Below are positions 36,020 through 44,603 of a stretch of 64,000 bases of DNA, piece by piece. The notes beneath the pieces were generated by a model that searched no databases, was not told where the DNA came from, and saw nothing but the letters and a program-made list of their open reading frames with translations. A program made the translations under genes and the position numbers. The stretch is from Rhizobium sp. NZLR1 (GTDB taxonomy: Bacteria > Pseudomonadota > Alphaproteobacteria > Rhizobiales > Rhizobiaceae), in the NCBI RefSeq assembly GCF_017357385.1, contig NZ_CP071635.1, positions 264,075 to 328,074 on the forward strand, given 5' to 3'. Position 1 is the first letter of the stretch; every line of letters begins with the position of its first letter.

Positions 36020-38257
36020 TTAGGCGGGTTTCGGAGTTGCGGCATCGTCACCGACGCCGTAGGGGTTCGGGTCAAGAACGTAGGGGAGAATGGTGGAAAG
36101 AAGCGCCGGCAGTTTTTTCGGGTAAGAGGCTACACGTTTCAAATCGACGGTCGCCAATGTCATCCGCCGTGTCGCCAGGGCTACAAGGAATTCGAGAACT
36201 GCTTCACCCTGGTTTTCTGCGTGACGTTCTAGCATTTTCAGTACCAGATGGCCAATCTTGGCGCTGTGATTGGCCATCTGGGGATCCGCGTAACTTAACT
36301 CGTGCGGAAAGGCTGCCCGTAACAGGCTGGCCTGGATTATCCCGTCGTTGAAGCGCGTAAAGTTTTCGCTCGACAAAACGGTCATGTGGAACGGCGATTG
36401 GGACAGAGGAGCTGCCTGCCCGGTTTTGGATGGTGTTCGACGGTTTTCGAGGATGCCGGCGATTGTGGCGAACACGTCACCTTGCCGTACCTTTTTAGCT
36501 TCATAACCGGGCTCCCAGAAGGCGAAGCTCGGCCTCAACTCAAGCGAGTGACCACCGGTGTTGGGAAGGAAGAAATCGTTTTCGACAATGGTATCGGACA
36601 GAATGACGCGTCGGCGCTCCGCAAACTCGAGTACCTCACCGTCGGCCTTGTTCATTGACTGATCAAGCGACACTTTCGTCCAGAACCCTAGCTCCTTCTT
36701 CCAAGCCAGGTAGCGGTTCTGGTGAGGCAAGGTCATGGAATCGACCACGCAAAAGGTATGCTTGTATTCTTTGTTGTTGTGTTCGAGGTCCTTCAGCAAG
36801 GTGCCTTGATATTCCGCCATGCTGTGCTTGCTCAACCCGGCGAAATATGTTCGTGGCAGATTTTCGAACGGCGTGCGAAGGTCTCGACTTGCGTCTTGGA
36901 ACGATTGACCGGAGCCCACGGTGGCTGCGACAATAACCACGCCCTTCCGCTCTCGCGTCGCATCATCGGGCTTTGACGTGTCCAACACAAACGGCCTTTG
37001 AAGACCGAGGGCGTGGATTTCTTCCGCGACGATCTCGGCCAGGCGCCTACTATCCTCGCCTCCCGTTGGCAGGATGTGTGAGGTCGAAGCCGGAACGTTG
37101 CGCTGCACGAGCTTCCTGATGGCCAACCGGTTTTCTGAAGCCAGCAATGTATGCTTCAGCTCAACAAAAAGACCGTGACCCGCGTGTTCTATGTCCAGGC
37201 GCAGGCTGAACGCGTTCTGCTCGCGATACTTCTTCATCACTGCTTTGAAAGCCGGCGTCGCTGCCGGTTCCACGAGCGTATAAGCAGAGATGGTAGCGGC
37301 GTCCCTCAGGAACTGGTCGCCGACAAAAGTGATCAGCCGGGAGCCGTCCTGACACCACGGGCATGTGACATCCTCGAAGGTCTCGAGCATCAGCGGCTCA
37401 AGTCCCTTTGTCGTTTCGCGCGCGTCGAATACGACCGTTCCGGGGACACTCCTTGCAGTCGAGAACAGCGTGATGATGCGATCGGCCGGAAGCTTGGTCT
37501 GTCCCGCGACAAGTTCGGGAAGAGATCCGCTTGCGGTCGCGGAGATTAGTATCATTTCCTTCGTATGGTCCTGAACCCAGAGCTGGTCTAGGCCCTCATA
37601 TGACAGAAAGCTCTGTACCTGGATGCTGGATGTCATGTCCGGGGATAGGCGGCTTTTCAACGCGCAGGCCGCGTACACTAGTGAAGCAATGGAGGAGGAG
37701 TCGATCCAAACCTTCTCGGCGTGCACAACGAGGTATGGCAGCAAGGCCAATGCAAGAAAACCGATTTCCTCGCCTTGAATGAGTGCATTTGCGGCCCTGA
37801 AGAAGGCGCGCGAGTGTTTGCGGCGTGGATGAACGAAATGATGGGCGTGGGGAGCGACCAACACGGCTCCACGGGATGAAACAAGGTGATGCGTACCTGA
37901 GTGAATGATGTCTTTGAAGTCACCAGCGGTGAGCTTCAATTTCCCTTGCAAAACAGAGGAAGCGGTTGCGATCACTTTACCCTTCCCATCGAAGGATGCC
38001 ACAACAATCGCGGTATCGGACGGCAAGCGTATCTGATTCCGTGCCTGGATCATCGCCTTCACCGCTTTGGTCATGCTGTCCGCTAGATCCGTCGGCGCGA
38101 CAATGATCAGGGCTTCAGGATAGGGATTGCCGCTCAGAATGTCCCTGTCGACGATCTCGATCAGGTCATGTTGCCGAAAGCTTGCAAGCGTTGTGACGAG
38201 CACGAGGCAGTCAGCGTGTTCCTTGCGCGACCAATGAAAATGGTAGAAGGCGCTCAT
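36020..38257 (-). CDS. large uncharacterised protein with a phosphoribosyltransferase-like segment
   Basis: The 745-residue product is not a family I can name. The segment VVIVAATVGSGQSFQDASRD near residue 445 resembles the PRPP-binding loop of phosphoribosyltransferases, preceded by a strand pattern (HILPTGGEDSRRLAEIVAEE). An earlier part (residues 40-330) has alternating strands and helices with TASGSLPELVAGQTKL and a Cys-Pro-Trp-Cys pair near 298. No transmembrane helix or signal peptide is evident. Its ATG shares one base with the stop of the GHKL gene (TAATG), so the two proteins are made together and probably act as a pair. Confidence 0.6.
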   Translation of the reverse strand: MSAFYHFHWSRKEHADCLVLVTTLASFRQHDLIEIVDRDILSGNPYPEALIIVAPTDLADSMTKAVKAMIQARNQIRLPSDTAIVVASFDGKGKVIATASSVLQGKLKLTAGDFKDIIHSGTHHLVSSRGAVLVAPHAHHFVHPRRKHSRAFFRAANALIQGEEIGFLALALLPYLVVHAEKVWIDSSSIASLVYAACALKSRLSPDMTSSIQVQSFLSYEGLDQLWVQDHTKEMILISATASGSLPELVAGQTKLPADRIITLFSTARSVPGTVVFDARETTKGLEPLMLETFEDVTCPWCQDGSRLITFVGDQFLRDAATISAYTLVEPAATPAFKAVMKKYREQNAFSLRLDIEHAGHGLFVELKHTLLASENRLAIRKLVQRNVPASTSHILPTGGEDSRRLAEIVAEEIHALGLQRPFVLDTSKPDDATRERKGVVIVAATVGSGQSFQDASRDLRTPFENLPRTYFAGLSKHSMAEYQGTLLKDLEHNNKEYKHTFCVVDSMTLPHQNRYLAWKKELGFWTKVSLDQSMNKADGEVLEFAERRRVILSDTIVENDFFLPNTGGHSLELRPSFAFWEPGYEAKKVRQGDVFATIAGILENRRTPSKTGQAAPLSQSPFHMTVLSSENFTRFNDGIIQASLLRAAFPHELSYADPQMANHSAKIGHLVLKMLERHAENQGEAVLEFLVALATRRMTLATVDLKRVASYPKKLPALLSTILPYVLDPNPYGVGDDAATPKPA

Positions 38258-39429
38258 TAGTTACCCAGCCCGATCGGAATGAGGATAGTGAAGACCGCGC
38301 CGACGACATGGGCGTGTTGTTTTGGTTGTCCTCCATCGACATCGAGAAACGCCAGGTCCTGCCCGAGCACCCGCGGCTCCATGGTTCCCGGTGGAAACCA
38401 CTTGCACAGGGACAATCTGCCTGTCCTCAACCGCATGAAGCCGCCGGCGGACTTTAAACCAAGCATTACCCGGGGAAGGCCCCATCCATGGGCTGAATTT
38501 GGAACCGACGTGATGCTTTTGAGAAAACATCGATGGACGAGGCCGTATTCCTGGGCAATCGACATCTCCTCGGGCACTGGGCTGCCATAGGCCCGTGCGG
38601 CAAGTCCGGGACCGCTGTCGAAGACCGAAACTTCCAGAAACTCCACCCTCGGCCTTGCTGCATGCCGCTCCATACTCTCGATGTATTCACGGAGTATCGG
38701 AAGGCCTCCGGAGAACGAATCGATCGGGATATCAACGGGTCGTAGGGCAAACACGATGCCCCGTGCCGAACGTCGGTAGAGCGCGCCGTCAAGGTCGGTT
38801 CGAGCATGGAGGTGCGTGTTCGAAAAGAGTTCCCGAAACAAGGTGGCCAGAAGCTCGGTATCGATACTGTCCTTGTTCAGTCGCTTCCGAGCTATTAGCC
38901 GGGCCAACGCTTGCTGTACGAGACCGGTGAAGTCGCTGCGTACCTCGCCTGTCCTTGGATGATAGAGAAACGGATTTGGGCCCTCGCGCTCCAGGTGATC
39001 CACTGAAATCAACGGAAGCGATTGCCCATGAATCATTTGACCGAAGCTGCCGGTATATAGTTCGTCCAACCGCTGACTCACCAATCGGAGCATCCCGCTG
39101 GTTACATCGCGCTCGCCGTCGCGCCCGATAATGCGGTCGGCGAAAGACGCGGCAATCAGGCCGTAGGTACGGTCGAGCAACGTTTTCGCAGCGTGTTCGG
39201 GAGAGACATCAGTGCCGAGCTGGAGCGTCGCCGAGGGCTCATTGCGGCGCGACCATGTCATCGCCAGCTGCGCGCTGCTGACGGAACCACCCGGCCTTGC
39301 TTCGAATCCCCACTTATTGGGTACCGTCAGCCTGCTCTCGCGCTCATTGACGAGGCCAAGCACCGCTTCGAGTTTCTCGTATCCGGCGGTTTGGCCGAGA
39401 CGATCACGAGTGTCTGCGCCGTTTGCCAT
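38257..39429 (-). CDS. GHKL (histidine-kinase-like) ATPase
   Basis: The 390 residues from the ATG at 39429 end in a GHKL/Bergerat ATPase fold. The N-box is LFRELFSNTHLHAR with Glu200 and Asn204, the G1 box is VFDSGPGLAARAY with Asp271, and a G2-like HGWGLPRVMLGLKSAGG follows. No phospho-acceptor His box or receiver domain is seen, so it is not a standard sensor kinase. The first 180 residues have no family I recognise. It starts 11 nt after thyX and is coupled to the downstream large protein. An earlier in-frame start would lie inside thyX. Confidence 0.75.
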   Translation of the reverse strand: MANGADTRDRLGQTAGYEKLEAVLGLVNERESRLTVPNKWGFEARPGGSVSSAQLAMTWSRRNEPSATLQLGTDVSPEHAAKTLLDRTYGLIAASFADRIIGRDGERDVTSGMLRLVSQRLDELYTGSFGQMIHGQSLPLISVDHLEREGPNPFLYHPRTGEVRSDFTGLVQQALARLIARKRLNKDSIDTELLATLFRELFSNTHLHARTDLDGALYRRSARGIVFALRPVDIPIDSFSGGLPILREYIESMERHAARPRVEFLEVSVFDSGPGLAARAYGSPVPEEMSIAQEYGLVHRCFLKSITSVPNSAHGWGLPRVMLGLKSAGGFMRLRTGRLSLCKWFPPGTMEPRVLGQDLAFLDVDGGQPKQHAHVVGAVFTILIPIGLGN

Positions 39430-39440
39430 ATCCGACGGCC

Positions 39441-40379
39441 TTACTGATTGGCCAAGACGGCCTGGAACTCGTCCCACTCGCGCTTCGACATCGCGGTGTC
39501 GGATTGCTCAAGCTTCTCGCCAGCCAGCATTCTGCGCAGTGCCTTGACGGCTTCGCCCGAGAACGTCGCCGCTTCGAGCCGGTGCTCGCGAAAAGCGTCG
39601 TAGGTCAGTGGAACCCATTTTTGCAGGATGTCGAGAATGACGTCGGCATAGACCCTGATCTCATACTGAGCGTGTGTATCGGCCCGCAACCGTAGGAAAT
39701 TCATCAGATTGTGGAGGTCGGTCTTCCAGTACCATTGCGTATAGAAGTTCAACGACAGGTTCATGCGCGCAAGTTCACGCGCCAATCCCTGTCTGCCCTC
39801 ATCAATAGGTCTTCCCGTCTCGTCGTGGTTCAACATATCGAGATAATGATCGTAAGATCGCTGCGAGTCCTCGGTCAGGAGAGCGAGAATGCTCTTGGCC
39901 TCGTCGGGACCAACAACTGCACCGCGGCCCTGGCGGTTCTGGACCGATTGAGCAGCAAGCTGCGCCGGCTCCGGTATGTAAAACTCACGGTCGAGGATGG
40001 AGTAGCGGGCAGAGTACTCATTGACGTTGGCCATGCGGTGCCGGATCCATTGACGAGCGACGAAGATCGGCATCTTAACATGTAGCTTTATCTCGGCCAT
40101 TTCGAAGGGCGTCGTATGCCAGTGGCGCAGCAGATAGTTGATCAGACCACGATCTTCGTTGACTTGGCGTGTTCCGCGCCCGTAGGACACACGTGCCGCC
40201 TGAACCACGGCACTATCATCGCCCATGTAGTCGACAACGCGGACGAAGCCGTGGTCGAGGACGGGAAACGCTTCGTAAAGGATCTCTTCCAAGCCGGGGG
40301 ATACCGATCTTCGGGTAGACGCGGTGGCGTCTCGCGACTGTTGGATCTGGAGCTTTTGTTCGTCAGAGAGAGTGCCCAT
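39441..40379 (-). CDS. thyX: ThyX, flavin-dependent thymidylate synthase
   Basis: ThyX makes dTMP from dUMP with FAD, NADPH and methylenetetrahydrofolate. The 312-residue protein (ATG at 40379 with GAGG upstream; a GTG four codons earlier) holds the ThyX signature [14 protein letters not shown] at residues 113-126. The Asn-for-Ser variant at the sixth position is, as I recall, common in alphaproteobacteria. Other conserved parts are [20 protein letters not shown] and [20 protein letters not shown]. It appears functional. Its plasmid location, directly upstream of a GHKL ATPase and a PRTase-like protein, suggests a dedicated role rather than a housekeeping copy. Confidence 0.92.
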   Translation of the reverse strand: MGTLSDEQKLQIQQSRDATASTRRSVSPGLEEILYEAFPVLDHGFVRVVDYMGDDSAVVQAARVSYGRGTRQVNEDRGLINYLLRHWHTTPFEMAEIKLHVKMPIFVARQWIRHRMANVNEYSARYSILDREFYIPEPAQLAAQSVQNRQGRGAVVGPDEAKSILALLTEDSQRSYDHYLDMLNHDETGRPIDEGRQGLARELARMNLSLNFYTQWYWKTDLHNLMNFLRLRADTHAQYEIRVYADVILDILQKWVPLTYDAFREHRLEAATFSGEAVKALRRMLAGEKLEQSDTAMSKREWDEFQAVLANQ

Positions 40380-41122
40380 CGTGATCCTCACATCCCTTTA
40401 CTGCATTCTCGCTACTACACCGAGTTAAGGCCCGCCCGTTCTACCTATGTGTCGCAAACAAATGGTTGACGAGCAAGGATTCCAACGGATTTGCTGATGC
40501 GACGGAGCCGCGGCGCAATGGTTTCGATTTTTATGTAGATCGAGCTTTCCCCTATGCTGGAATTGTTCGCGCGTTTCCCACGGGATGACGACTGGCATCC
40601 CATCTTCCGGGAAGCTTTTGATATGATCGCGTTGCGTCTCCCTGGGTCATGAAAGCTGACGGCTCAAAAACAGGCATTCAGCCACGTCAAGTACGTGTAC
40701 GGCCTGCGGAAACTGTTATCAATTTCGGATCGTAATAACGGCGTCAATGGTTCCGATCCCTTCAAGGCGTGCTATCAATGCGACGACCTGGACGATCAGG
40801 CCAGTGACCCGAGATTTTATAGTGCAACCTCTCCCCCTAGAAGGGCCTAGACCGCTCAACATCGAAAAGCTCTTTGTGAGCGGCGAGGAAGCTTTGGGCG
40901 CATTTACGGTTCGGTTCGTTCACGTCGATTTCTACGTAACGTTCGTGAGACAGCTGCCAGCTTCCGTAGCTGCTGGTAGAGCTCATTCGGAGCCGTCTTG
41001 ATCGTCTGGTAGGCCTCGGCTCTTCCTAACTGTCTCTGAAGTCATGGGCGCGCCTACCAAACGCTTGCCGCCGCCAGCTCGATGTCTCGCGATAAGCATC
41101 AGGACCGCGTCCGCTGCGGCGC
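40380..41122. other. gene-poor stretch between thyX and the recombinase remnant
   Basis: About 740 bp with no supportable gene. It should include the thyX promoter near 40400-40470. The plus-strand ORF at 40747-41001 has no family features. The region ends in degenerate recombinase DNA, so it may be the decayed flank of a mobile island. Confidence 0.3.
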
Positions 41123-41232
41123 AGCGCTTCATCCGGCATGTTGCATGATCTCATCGGTGATCTTGCGAAAACGCCAGGGGGCTCACAGCCTTGAGCGCCG
41201 TCATGATCGGTTCAAACGGGTCGCGATGAGCA
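41123..41232 (-). pseudogene. fragment of a large tyrosine recombinase
   Basis: On the minus strand this short stretch encodes AHRDPFEPIMTALKAVSPLA and, in a second frame, RKITDEIMQHA. The recombinase at 23429-25787 has VHRDPFEPIMVILEADSPLA followed by EYRKITDEILTRM. The DNA also aligns without large gaps (compare 24128-24235). The fragment is frameshifted and cut at both ends, so it is a remnant of a related gene. Confidence 0.8.
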
Positions 41233-41252
41233 AATCCGTTTGTGACAAAACC

Positions 41253-41825
41253 CTATCTGGGTCTGAGCTTGTCGTCTCCGTTCCTCCATTCGTCAAATGT
41301 TTTGTATGGTGCTATCTCAGATTTTCGTGACTGATTGACGAAAAGGCTAGCTCCGACGACATCGATCTTCGGATAGAGCTGTAGATACTCCTCTCTGTCA
41401 AAATCCAACGTGCCATGGTCGGGAGTGATCGGAAGGATGGCAACGTTTCCGTTCGACCCGTCGAAGTAGCCCAGCTCCCACGGCATCCATCGCGAGCGTT
41501 GTGAACTTTGTGAGTAGACGTAAATGAGCGTCGAACATTGATCCATGCGCCGACGCAGCTTTTCCGCCGTTTCGCCGCTGACATGTTCTCGGTCCAGATC
41601 GGGATCATCGATCCAGTCGATGTATACAGTCTTCCCGGTGTCCTCCAGAAGACGTTTTAGTCCGAGTATCAAACCTGCATCTTTGATTGAATGAGAGAGG
41701 AAGATATCAAAAGAGTCGCGAAATGCCGATATCGCGTTATGTGCGGCGATGAAAATTCGGGCGGTTTGCGAGTCGATCCCAACAATTTTGGCACGCACTT
41801 GCCTTTCGGTAATAAACGTGGCCAC
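41253..41825 (-). CDS. TIR-domain protein (paralogue 1)
   Basis: TIR domains of this type cleave NAD or make cyclic ADP-ribose-like signals in bacterial defence. The 190 residues open with a helical lead of about 38, then DIFLSHSIKDAGLILGLKRL (first strand and helix) and the acidic BB-like loop WIDDPDLDREHVSG. The conserved Trp-x-x-Trp-Glu segment follows (RWMPWELGYFDG), with Glu117 as candidate catalytic residue. It aligns residue for residue with the neighbouring TIR protein (42099-42725), so the two arose by duplication. It is separated from that gene by about 270 bp and lies 20 bp from the recombinase fragment. Confidence 0.87.
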   Translation of the reverse strand: MATFITERQVRAKIVGIDSQTARIFIAAHNAISAFRDSFDIFLSHSIKDAGLILGLKRLLEDTGKTVYIDWIDDPDLDREHVSGETAEKLRRRMDQCSTLIYVYSQSSQRSRWMPWELGYFDGSNGNVAILPITPDHGTLDFDREEYLQLYPKIDVVGASLFVNQSRKSEIAPYKTFDEWRNGDDKLRPR

Positions 41826-42098
41826 TAGACTGCTTCCTCTGCCATCCTGGCCGAAATGATACTTTCCTGTAGTGTGAATCGCCTTTATATTACAGGCTGG
41901 ATTCGTATGGCACCTTTCCTTATCCAGATAGGTTTTAGCTGCAGCCAGCGGAGAAGACTTCCAGTTACGCTTAGGTTCGCCGATCTTGTCGGCGAAATTC
42001 TCGCGGCTGCTCCATTGGACGCTATGCCGCCGCCGTTGCCATTTAAAGCCTATGCATAGGAACGCGGTAAGTCCCCGTATTTCGCGACTGGAACGTTG

Positions 42099-42725
42099 TT
42101 AAAACCGCCGGTTCGCATAGCCCGGAGTACGGGGACGCATGGGGTCGTCGGGATGCTTTCTCCACACATTGAACGGCCGGGAGTTTGGTGCCTCGAAGAT
42201 CGTTATACCGTTCGGCCCACGGACGTTGGGACGCACGATCTTGAGCTTCCACTCCTCTGTGACTTCCACGTAGGGATAGAGTCCTAGAAATTCGCGTTGT
42301 CGATAAGATTTCGTTTCCTTTCGAAGCACTGGCAGGATCGCAACGAGGCCTTTGGCGGCATCGAACCAGCCCAGTTCCCAGCACATCCAAAGGGATTGAT
42401 CGGCATTTTGGGTGTCAAGAAAAAGCAGGGCGTCGCTGATGCGCATCGTGTCACGGATGAACTCTGCGTTCGCAGGGGTGACCTCGTCGCGCGAGGGGCT
42501 CGGTGCCTCCAGCCAATCGCAGAATACAGCATGCCCCATATTGGTCAGGACTGAGTAAACCCCAAGTACAATCTCTGCGTCTCTGATTGTTTGTGATAGA
42601 AAGATGTCGTAATGCTCGCGGCGAGAGCGCCCTAACTGTCTAAGCGCCTCATCAGGTGTTTTACCGAGACCTCGAGCAAATTCCTTGCCCACCTCCCGCA
42701 TGTCATCCTGTTCCAGAAATGGCAT
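42099..42725 (-). CDS. TIR-domain protein (paralogue 2)
   Basis: This 208-residue paralogue of the previous gene has the DIFLSQTIRDAEIVLGVYSV motif at the same residue number (40). The candidate catalytic Glu is again residue 117 in LWMCWELGWFDA. The C-terminal parts also correspond, ending in a Trp-Arg...Arg-Pro-Arg pattern. Its C-terminus is longer and includes KIVRPNVRGPNGITIFEAPN. The ATG at 42725 lies just past the SLOG gene stop; a TTG two codons earlier would overlap that stop. Co-transcription with the SLOG gene is very likely. Confidence 0.87.
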   Translation of the reverse strand: MPFLEQDDMREVGKEFARGLGKTPDEALRQLGRSRREHYDIFLSQTIRDAEIVLGVYSVLTNMGHAVFCDWLEAPSPSRDEVTPANAEFIRDTMRISDALLFLDTQNADQSLWMCWELGWFDAAKGLVAILPVLRKETKSYRQREFLGLYPYVEVTEEWKLKIVRPNVRGPNGITIFEAPNSRPFNVWRKHPDDPMRPRTPGYANRRF

Positions 42726-42727
42726 TC

Positions 42728-43402
42728 TCAAGCGCTACCAGGGTTGGCGGGCCGTCCCCCCTTAGACCAGAAGCGCTTGTTGACATCCGCTGGCTGCTCT
42801 TGAGGGGTTCGAAATCGCTCCTCCCGTTCAGAAATGCCAAGGTGTCGGTGAAACAGCGCCACAAAATCGAGATTTGTCTTAAGGTCATCCGAAACGCCGC
42901 CCATCCTTTCGGCAACAAGTGACGCTGCACCGCCGGCTGACACGAGAGGGATGAGATTGATTTTAGGCTGCGCCTGCCGGAGCATCTCGAACTCGTCAAG
43001 GATGCCACCCATGCCTCCTATGAAGACGGCGTTGGTGAACTCATTTTCTGTGAACATTTTTCGGCGCATTTCTTGAAGGCTTTTCTTCAGATCCTTGTCC
43101 ACATCATCTGTGTAGGTAACGTTTTGGAAATGCTTATTTTCTTCAGGAAACTCGTCTTGGAAATGTCTTGATTGGTACAGGCGGACCCAAGAGCCATAAT
43201 CTATTTTCATGTCGGCGGCGATCGTCCAAATCATTGGTGTAATCGCTGGCTGCCCACCCCAGATAAGCTGACGCCGACCGAGGGTGACGTAGACCAAAGC
43301 GGAGACAGCGGATGCTATCGCAACCGTATCAGCGGTTTTCGCATACTCTGGCCCCCGTTTGGGATCGGGAACCCCTGCGGACAGAAAAACTGCACCATCC
43401 AT
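42728..43402 (-). CDS. SLOG-domain-like protein, predicted nucleotide-ligand sensor
   Basis: SLOG (Smf/DprA-LOG) domains bind nucleotide-type ligands; in Thoeris the ThsA SLOG domain senses the signal made by TIR proteins. The 224 residues fit a SLOG/LOG Rossmann-like fold. Early strands are MDGAVFLSAGVP and VYVTLGRRQLIWGGQPAITP, and the glycine-rich phosphate-binding turn is VFIGGMGGILDEFEML near residue 130. A second such turn, LVSAGGAASLVAERMGG, follows. No SIR2, nuclease or transmembrane effector is fused, so signalling must be passed to another protein. It starts 1 nt after the TIR gene upstream and abuts the TIR gene downstream. Confidence 0.72.
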   Translation of the reverse strand: MDGAVFLSAGVPDPKRGPEYAKTADTVAIASAVSALVYVTLGRRQLIWGGQPAITPMIWTIAADMKIDYGSWVRLYQSRHFQDEFPEENKHFQNVTYTDDVDKDLKKSLQEMRRKMFTENEFTNAVFIGGMGGILDEFEMLRQAQPKINLIPLVSAGGAASLVAERMGGVSDDLKTNLDFVALFHRHLGISEREERFRTPQEQPADVNKRFWSKGGRPANPGSA

Positions 43403-43403
43403 C

Positions 43404-44564
43404 TCACATCTCCCAGGCAGCCAGATCCCAGCTGGCGTAGCCTACTCTCATCGCTCTTACAGAAGATATATTGTCATCAAGCCATTTCAAATGGGCCGCC
43501 CATGCCTCACCGATGCCGACTTGGTCATAGACGAGAACGGGCGTTCCTCGTTGTCGTGAGTTTCGAGCTCGCTCCGCAACATCATTCAAGGTAAGAGCGG
43601 TAGGCACACCCACGATAGGATAAGCCCAAACCCTCTCGCCGTCTTCGAGCTTAATCGCGACGGCTCGATGAGCGCCGACACCCTCAACGATTCCTTCAAT
43701 CTTCAAAACCTCGGCGCGTAGCTTTCCGGTTATCGACATGTAGCGTGAGGCGATACTGCGGCTGCGTAGCCTTTCAATTGCAATAACGATGTCGTCTGCG
43801 GTTTTAGAAATTATTGGGCCATCTGGGCCTTCCAGCTCGTTGGGATCGAGATAAATTGTTTCAGCAAGGTCGGTGAACCTACTTGGACGGTGCTCCGGCC
43901 ACACGACGCGAAGCACATGAATTTCCTTGGATCTGGCTCGCCCGATTTCTTGCTTGGTCCATTTGCTTTCGAAATAGGTCGGGGTGTCGAGCATCACCAT
44001 GACGTCGGAATCACACAATCTGTGCCAGAGAACGTCTTGAAACGGCTCACCAGGCCGGATGTCGTGCGTGTCCAGGAACACGTCGTACCCGCGGGATGAA
44101 AGTAAGTCGTGAAGCTGAACCGCGGCAGATTTAGATTCAATCCGGCGGTAGCTTACAAACACCTGCCTCTGGCGTCGAAGTAACCCAAGGCACTCCAACA
44201 CTGCGGCGGCTAGCTGCCGCATTTCTGGATCATCATCTGACCGTTGATGTCCATTGAAGACTTGGAGAAATTCAGGGATTACCCCCGAGAAATTCTCATC
44301 TCGTCCGAAACTTGGAATGATTGGGGCACTGTCCTGAACAACCCCCTTGGCGATTTCGATATCCGGCGTAGTCGGATGGCCGAAATAGACCGCAGCGAAG
44401 GCCGCGTGTCTATCGCGTTGCTCCAACTCCCCGCCGGTCCGAATGACAACGTCAGTTCCGATCTCCAGCGAATACTCGGCAATCATCTCGGACAACGTAA
44501 GCCGAAGCCGCGCCCGCTCTTCTGGAAGCGCGCCACCCAGAAAGCCTATCTCATATATACTCAT
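43404..44564 (-). CDS. three-part protein with central TIR domain
   Basis: The 386 residues from the ATG at 44564 (GGAG upstream) have a central TIR domain. It starts QVFVSYRRIESKSAAVQLHD at about residue 134, continues with the GYDVFLDTHDIRPGEPFQD loop, and has ESKWTKQEIGRARSKEIHV, in which Glu206 is the candidate catalytic residue. The first 130 residues (IGFLGGALPEERARLRLTL, then VVIRTGGELEQRDRHAAFAA) and the last 110 are unfamiliar. The C-terminal part has strand-rich VEGVGAHRAVAIKLEDGERV and VYDQVGIGEAWAAHLKWLDD. It may be sensor, TIR and partner-binding in one chain. It is 39 nt from the ThsB-like gene and 1 nt from the SLOG gene. Confidence 0.82.
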   Translation of the reverse strand: MSIYEIGFLGGALPEERARLRLTLSEMIAEYSLEIGTDVVIRTGGELEQRDRHAAFAAVYFGHPTTPDIEIAKGVVQDSAPIIPSFGRDENFSGVIPEFLQVFNGHQRSDDDPEMRQLAAAVLECLGLLRRQRQVFVSYRRIESKSAAVQLHDLLSSRGYDVFLDTHDIRPGEPFQDVLWHRLCDSDVMVMLDTPTYFESKWTKQEIGRARSKEIHVLRVVWPEHRPSRFTDLAETIYLDPNELEGPDGPIISKTADDIVIAIERLRSRSIASRYMSITGKLRAEVLKIEGIVEGVGAHRAVAIKLEDGERVWAYPIVGVPTALTLNDVAERARNSRQRGTPVLVYDQVGIGEAWAAHLKWLDDNISSVRAMRVGYASWDLAAWEM

Positions 44565-44603
44565 GTTCCGCTCCACCCATCGGACAATTTTGGGACGTGC
44601 CAA

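Noticed and set aside
40747..41001. 84-residue plus-strand ORF between thyX and the TIR cluster
   Set aside because: There is no ribosome-binding site and no family pattern, and it sits in a degenerate stretch.
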